Shown here: in pieces, positions 5,529-6,153 of the stretch | Layout: every line of letters starts with the position of its first letter | Position numbering within the stretch: the first letter of the stretch is position 1 | Translations under genes and position numbers: made by a program | Origin: Clostridia bacterium | GTDB taxonomy: Bacteria; Bacillota; Clostridia; Oscillospirales; Acutalibacteraceae | Direction: 5' to 3' | Length of the DNA stretch: 6,153 nt | Assembly: GCA_017502965.1 (NCBI GenBank) | Contig: JAFVTZ010000060.1 | Coordinates: 1 to 6,153 of the forward strand | Notes under the pieces: model-generated | Databases searched by the model: none | What the model was told of the DNA's origin: nothing | What the model saw: only the letters and a program-made list of their open reading frames with translations

Positions 5529-6153
5529 ATGAAAATTTCATTAAATCAACTTAAAAATTACGTAGAAATAAATGTTCCTGTTGAAGAACTCTGCGACCGT
5601 ATGGTAATGGCAGGTTTTGAGGTAGAAAGCATTGAAAAACAGGGCGATAACCTTGTGAATGTTGTAGCCGCCCGTATTATGGAAATTGCTCCTCATGAGG
5701 ACAGCGACCATTTGCAGATTTGCCAGATGGATATAGGCAAAGAGGAACTTGTGCAGATTGTAACAGGAGCGCAGAATATAAAAGTAGGCGACCTTGTTCC
5801 TGCCGCTCTTAATGACAGTTATCTCCCCTGCGGAGCGCATATTGTTAACGGTAAACTCAGAGGTGTTCCCTCAAACGGTATGCTCTGTTCAGGCGAAGAA
5901 CTCTGCCTTACTGAGGCTGACTATGAGGGCGCTTCGGTTCACGGAATACTTATTCTCAAAGAAACTCACCCTGTTGGCACAGATATGCGCGAGGTTTTAG
6001 GGCTTGACGATTATATCATCGATTTTAAGATTACCGCTAACCGCCCTGACTGTAACTGTTTCTTAGGCGTTGCAAAGGAAATCGGAGTAGCGCTCGGCAC
6101 AGAGTTTAAAGCACCCGTTCCCGAATATAAAACCTCAGGCGGAAATATTAACA
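5529..6153 (+). CDS. pheT: Phenylalanine--tRNA ligase beta subunit, N-terminal part (runs off the window)
   Basis: PheT is the structural and editing subunit that pairs with PheS; it binds tRNA and removes mischarged Tyr. The window holds the first 208 codons of a protein usually near 800 residues, open to the last base. It starts MKISLNQLKNYVEINVPVEE, the standard N-terminal B1 segment. The EMAP-type tRNA-binding fold comes next at about 40-150, with HEDSDHLQICQMDIG, IVTGAQNIKVGDLVPAA, and LRGVPSNGMLCSGEELCL. The second B1 segment carries the conserved ANRPDCNCFLGVAKEI, with NRPD at 171-174. The B3/B4 editing domain and the catalytic-like core lie beyond the window. ATG 5529 has GGAGG (5516-5520) 8 nt upstream. 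The 24-nt gap after pheS shows no terminator, so both genes share the T-box-controlled transcript. Confidence 0.96.
   Translation, partial: MKISLNQLKNYVEINVPVEELCDRMVMAGFEVESIEKQGDNLVNVVAARIMEIAPHEDSDHLQICQMDIGKEELVQIVTGAQNIKVGDLVPAALNDSYLPCGAHIVNGKLRGVPSNGMLCSGEELCLTEADYEGASVHGILILKETHPVGTDMREVLGLDDYIIDFKITANRPDCNCFLGVAKEIGVALGTEFKAPVPEYKTSGGNIN

Overview
The window reads as chromosomal, mostly housekeeping DNA from a low-to-moderate GC Gram-positive bacterium, most likely a Clostridia-class anaerobe. The support is a class B sortase, a T-box leader in front of pheS, a ThiI that lacks a rhodanese domain and is paired with its own cysteine desulfurase, strong AGGAG/GGAGG ribosome sites, and a TTG start. 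Genus cannot be told from the sequence. All genes are on the + strand.

Left region (1-4149) is a tightly packed gene string that looks like one operon whose promoter lies left of the window. It holds the 3' end of a cysteine desulfurase (NifZ/IscS-like), thiI (4-sulphur transfer to tRNA and/or thiamine), a stand-alone CinA C-terminal-type amidase (pncC), a class B sortase, and a membrane-anchored protein of unknown function. Junctions are -4, +13, -14 and +13 nt, so translational coupling is likely throughout. The cysteine desulfurase and ThiI form an obvious functional pair: one makes the persulfide and the other uses it. The reason for the sortase and the last gene being here is not evident.

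The last gene (2929-4149) is the least ordinary item. Its first ~150 residues look like a degenerate molybdopterin-binding/CinA-N-type (MoCF) domain. About 200 very acidic residues without any Lys or Arg follow, then a C-terminal membrane anchor. Because a CinA C-domain homologue sits two genes upstream, this may be a split and re-purposed CinA, which is a hypothesis only.

Right region (4150-6153) is the phenylalanyl-tRNA synthetase operon: a clear sigma-A-type promoter, a T-box riboswitch leader with a UUC (Phe) specifier, the T-box motif and an intrinsic terminator, then pheS (complete) and pheT (5' part, running off the window). Uncharged tRNA-Phe should relieve termination and raise synthesis of the enzyme. 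No mobile element, CRISPR array, rRNA or tRNA gene was seen.
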